6,811 bases of DNA from DASTQL01 sp035761805 (lineage in GTDB: Bacteria; Actinomycetota; Actinomycetes; Jiangellales; Jiangellaceae). Location of the stretch: assembly GCA_035761805.1 (NCBI GenBank), contig DASTQL010000072.1:1-6811 (forward strand). The letters run 5' to 3'. The notes beneath the pieces were generated by a model that did no database searches, had not been told where the DNA came from, and saw only the letters and a list, made by a program, of their open reading frames with translations. Position 1 is the stretch's first letter. Each line of letters opens with the position of its first letter. The translations under genes were made by a program, and so were the position numbers. This document shows positions 5,902 through 6,811 of this stretch, one piece after another.

Positions 5902-6332
5902 AAGGTCCAGGTCAATGCGTGCCCCTCGACGGCGACGGTCCCGTCGTCACGGGTCACCCTCGTGCGGAGGCGGCAGATCGGCTTGTCGGTGCGCACCTCG
6001 AGGACCTCGACGTGGCCGGTGACGGTGTCCCCCGGCCGTACGGGAGCCCGGAAGCTCCAGTCGGTGTGCAGGAAGACGCTGCCCGGACCGGGCAGGTCCT
6101 CGGCCACGACGGCGTTGAGGATGCCGGTGGTGACCCCGCCCTGCACCACGACGCGGCCGAACGGACTGCGCGCCGCGAGGTCCGCGTCGTAGTGGAGTGG
6201 GTTGCGGTCGCCGCTCATCCTGGTGAAGAGCTCGATGTGCTCGGGGGTGATCTCGAGGCTTCGGCTGGCGTGGTCACCGACGCTTGGCGCCGGCCGTCCG
6301 CCCCAGGCATCGGCCCGCTCGGCGGTGCTCAC
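5892..6332 (-). CDS. MaoC-like (R)-specific enoyl hydratase/dehydratase domain protein
   Basis: This is a 146-residue single hot-dog-fold protein started at the GTG at 6332-6330, which overlaps the azlD stop codon as GTGA. The hydratase motif is clear at residues 36-47: FTRMSGDRNPLH, with catalytic-dyad candidates Asp42 and His47. It is followed by SPFGRVVVQGGVTTGIL (56-72), where a Gln stands at a position that is often His in this family. The C-terminal half (VFLHTDWSFRAPVRPGDTV, then the strand-rich end) fits the rest of the hot-dog fold. Such proteins hydrate trans-2-enoyl-CoA or act as dehydratases in fatty-acid, polyketide or branched-chain catabolism. The acyl substrate here is unknown. 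No Shine-Dalgarno site is seen, so translation is probably coupled to azlD. It is cytosolic. Confidence 0.85.
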   Translation of the reverse strand: MSTAERADAWGGRPAPSVGDHASRSLEITPEHIELFTRMSGDRNPLHYDADLAARSPFGRVVVQGGVTTGILNAVVAEDLPGPGSVFLHTDWSFRAPVRPGDTVTGHVEVLEVRTDKPICRLRTRVTRDDGTVAVEGHALTWTFRP

Positions 6333-6637
6333 GTCAGCGCCCAGGTCAGGAGCGCCAGCATCCCCACGCCGGCCCCGGTGGTGACCAGGAGGTTGCGCGT
6401 GCGCCAGGCCACCGCGGCGGTGAAGCCCGCGGCCAGCCAGACCGGGAGGGCCGGGCCGCCGCTCGTCCCGCCCACCAGGGCGACCGCCACGAGGGCGGCG
6501 AGGGTCGCCGGGCTCACGTGCTCGAGACCCTCCCGGACGATGGCCGGGAGCTGCCCCGCGGGGACGACGGTCACCAGCGAGACGCGCAGGACGTACGTGA
6601 CGACTGCCGCGAGCAGCAGGACGGTCAGCAGACTCAC
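6329..6637 (-). CDS. azlD: AzlD family branched-chain amino acid export subunit
   Basis: This is a 102-residue, very hydrophobic protein from the GTG at 6637-6635. Four membrane segments are visible at about 1-21, 41-57, 63-80 and 83-101. The first has the Y-V-L-R-V pattern typical of AzlD, and the loop that follows has the LPAIV-x-x-x-L region. The size is usual for the family. AzlD pairs with AzlC to form a small-molecule exporter, studied for branched-chain amino acids and analogues such as azaleucine. GGAGG lies five bases upstream of the start (6647-6643). The start overlaps the azlC stop as GTGA, and the stop overlaps the maoC-like start in the same way, so the three genes are one translationally coupled operon. 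The exact substrate cannot be told from sequence. Confidence 0.88.
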   Translation of the reverse strand: MSLLTVLLLAAVVTYVLRVSLVTVVPAGQLPAIVREGLEHVSPATLAALVAVALVGGTSGGPALPVWLAAGFTAAVAWRTRNLLVTTGAGVGMLALLTWALT

Positions 6638-6811
6638 TTCGACCTCCGGGAGGTGACCGTGCCGGCGACGATGCCGGCGACGGTGCCGAGGATGACGCCC
6701 ATGCCGTGCGGCAGCGTGGCGGTGGCGGCCGCGACCGCCGCACCGACGATGGTGGCGGCGAGGGCGGGTCTGGTCGTGAGCTTCATGAGGAGCATGCCGA
6801 TGAACATCGCC
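6634..6811 (-). CDS. azlC: C-terminal end of AzlC family branched-chain amino acid exporter (5' part outside window)
   Basis: The minus-strand frame is open from the window edge to the TGA at 6636-6634, leaving 58 residues. They begin AMFIGMLLMKL, continue with a hydrophobic, Ala-rich segment, then LPHGMGVILGTVAGIVAG, and end in a basic tail TSRRSK. The F-I-G-x-L-L start, the two membrane segments and the position directly before azlD with a 4-base GTGA overlap fit the last two helices of AzlC. The partner role in export follows from the family; nothing of the N-terminal part can be judged. Confidence 0.8.
   Translation of the reverse strand, partial: AMFIGMLLMKLTTRPALAATIVGAAVAAATATLPHGMGVILGTVAGIVAGTVTSRRSK

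Noticed and set aside
6333..6743. Longer N-terminus for the maoC-like protein
   Set aside because: It would run through azlD in another frame, and the extra sequence is Arg/Pro/Gly-rich. The GTGA overlap at 6332 gives a natural start.
1..6811. CRISPR array, tRNA, rRNA, insertion sequence or phage genes
   Set aside because: No short regularly spaced repeats, no tRNA-like cloverleaf, no transposase motifs and no terminal inverted repeats were seen. The only repeats are the coding VCBS units, the cyclase duplication and the promoter repeats.

Overview
The window is very GC-rich, uses GTG starts freely and is almost free of intergenic space. It carries families common in Actinomycetota: an InhA/M14-type secreted peptidase tail, a GH25-like hydrolase with VCBS repeats, an alpha/beta hydrolase-cyclase fusion, and AzlCD. 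This points to a high-GC actinobacterium, perhaps of the Cellulomonas or Nocardioides type, but the genus is a guess.

Layout from left to right. (1) 1-420 (+) is the C-terminal end of a secreted metallopeptidase-like protein. (2) 455-496 is a perfect 16-bp inverted repeat between convergent genes. (3) 565-2169 (-) is a secreted GH25-like putative wall hydrolase followed by five 51-residue FG-GAP/VCBS-type repeats, two of which are almost identical at DNA level. (4) 2170-2375 holds its ribosome binding site and a long imperfect hairpin. (5) 2376-3545 (-) is an FAD-dependent monooxygenase/reductase of the UbiH/PHBH fold. (6) 3546-3675 is a divergent promoter region with two operator-like 28-bp tandem repeats. 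(7) 3676-5025 (+) is an alpha/beta hydrolase fused to a class III nucleotide cyclase domain, built like M. tuberculosis Rv1900c (LipJ). (8) 5125-5880 (+) is a membrane-anchored cyclase whose catalytic domain is a close tandem paralogue of the preceding one. (9) 5892-6811 (-) is the end of an azlC-azlD-maoC operon whose genes overlap by GTGA junctions. The operon runs into the cyclase gene from the opposite side, with a hairpin spanning both stop codons.

The centre of interest is the cyclase pair with the shared divergent promoter. Two cyclase domains about 75% identical by hand alignment carry different N-termini, a soluble alpha/beta hydrolase in one and a two-helix membrane anchor in the other. 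Both lack the canonical substrate-specifying Lys/Asp and carry His in place of the catalytic Asn, as in Rv1900c. The flavoenzyme reads away from the same short repeat-bearing promoter. One inferred reading is a small metabolite-sensing or metabolite-processing module coupled to cyclic nucleotide output. Its individual parts are known families; the arrangement and the regulation are what could be new.
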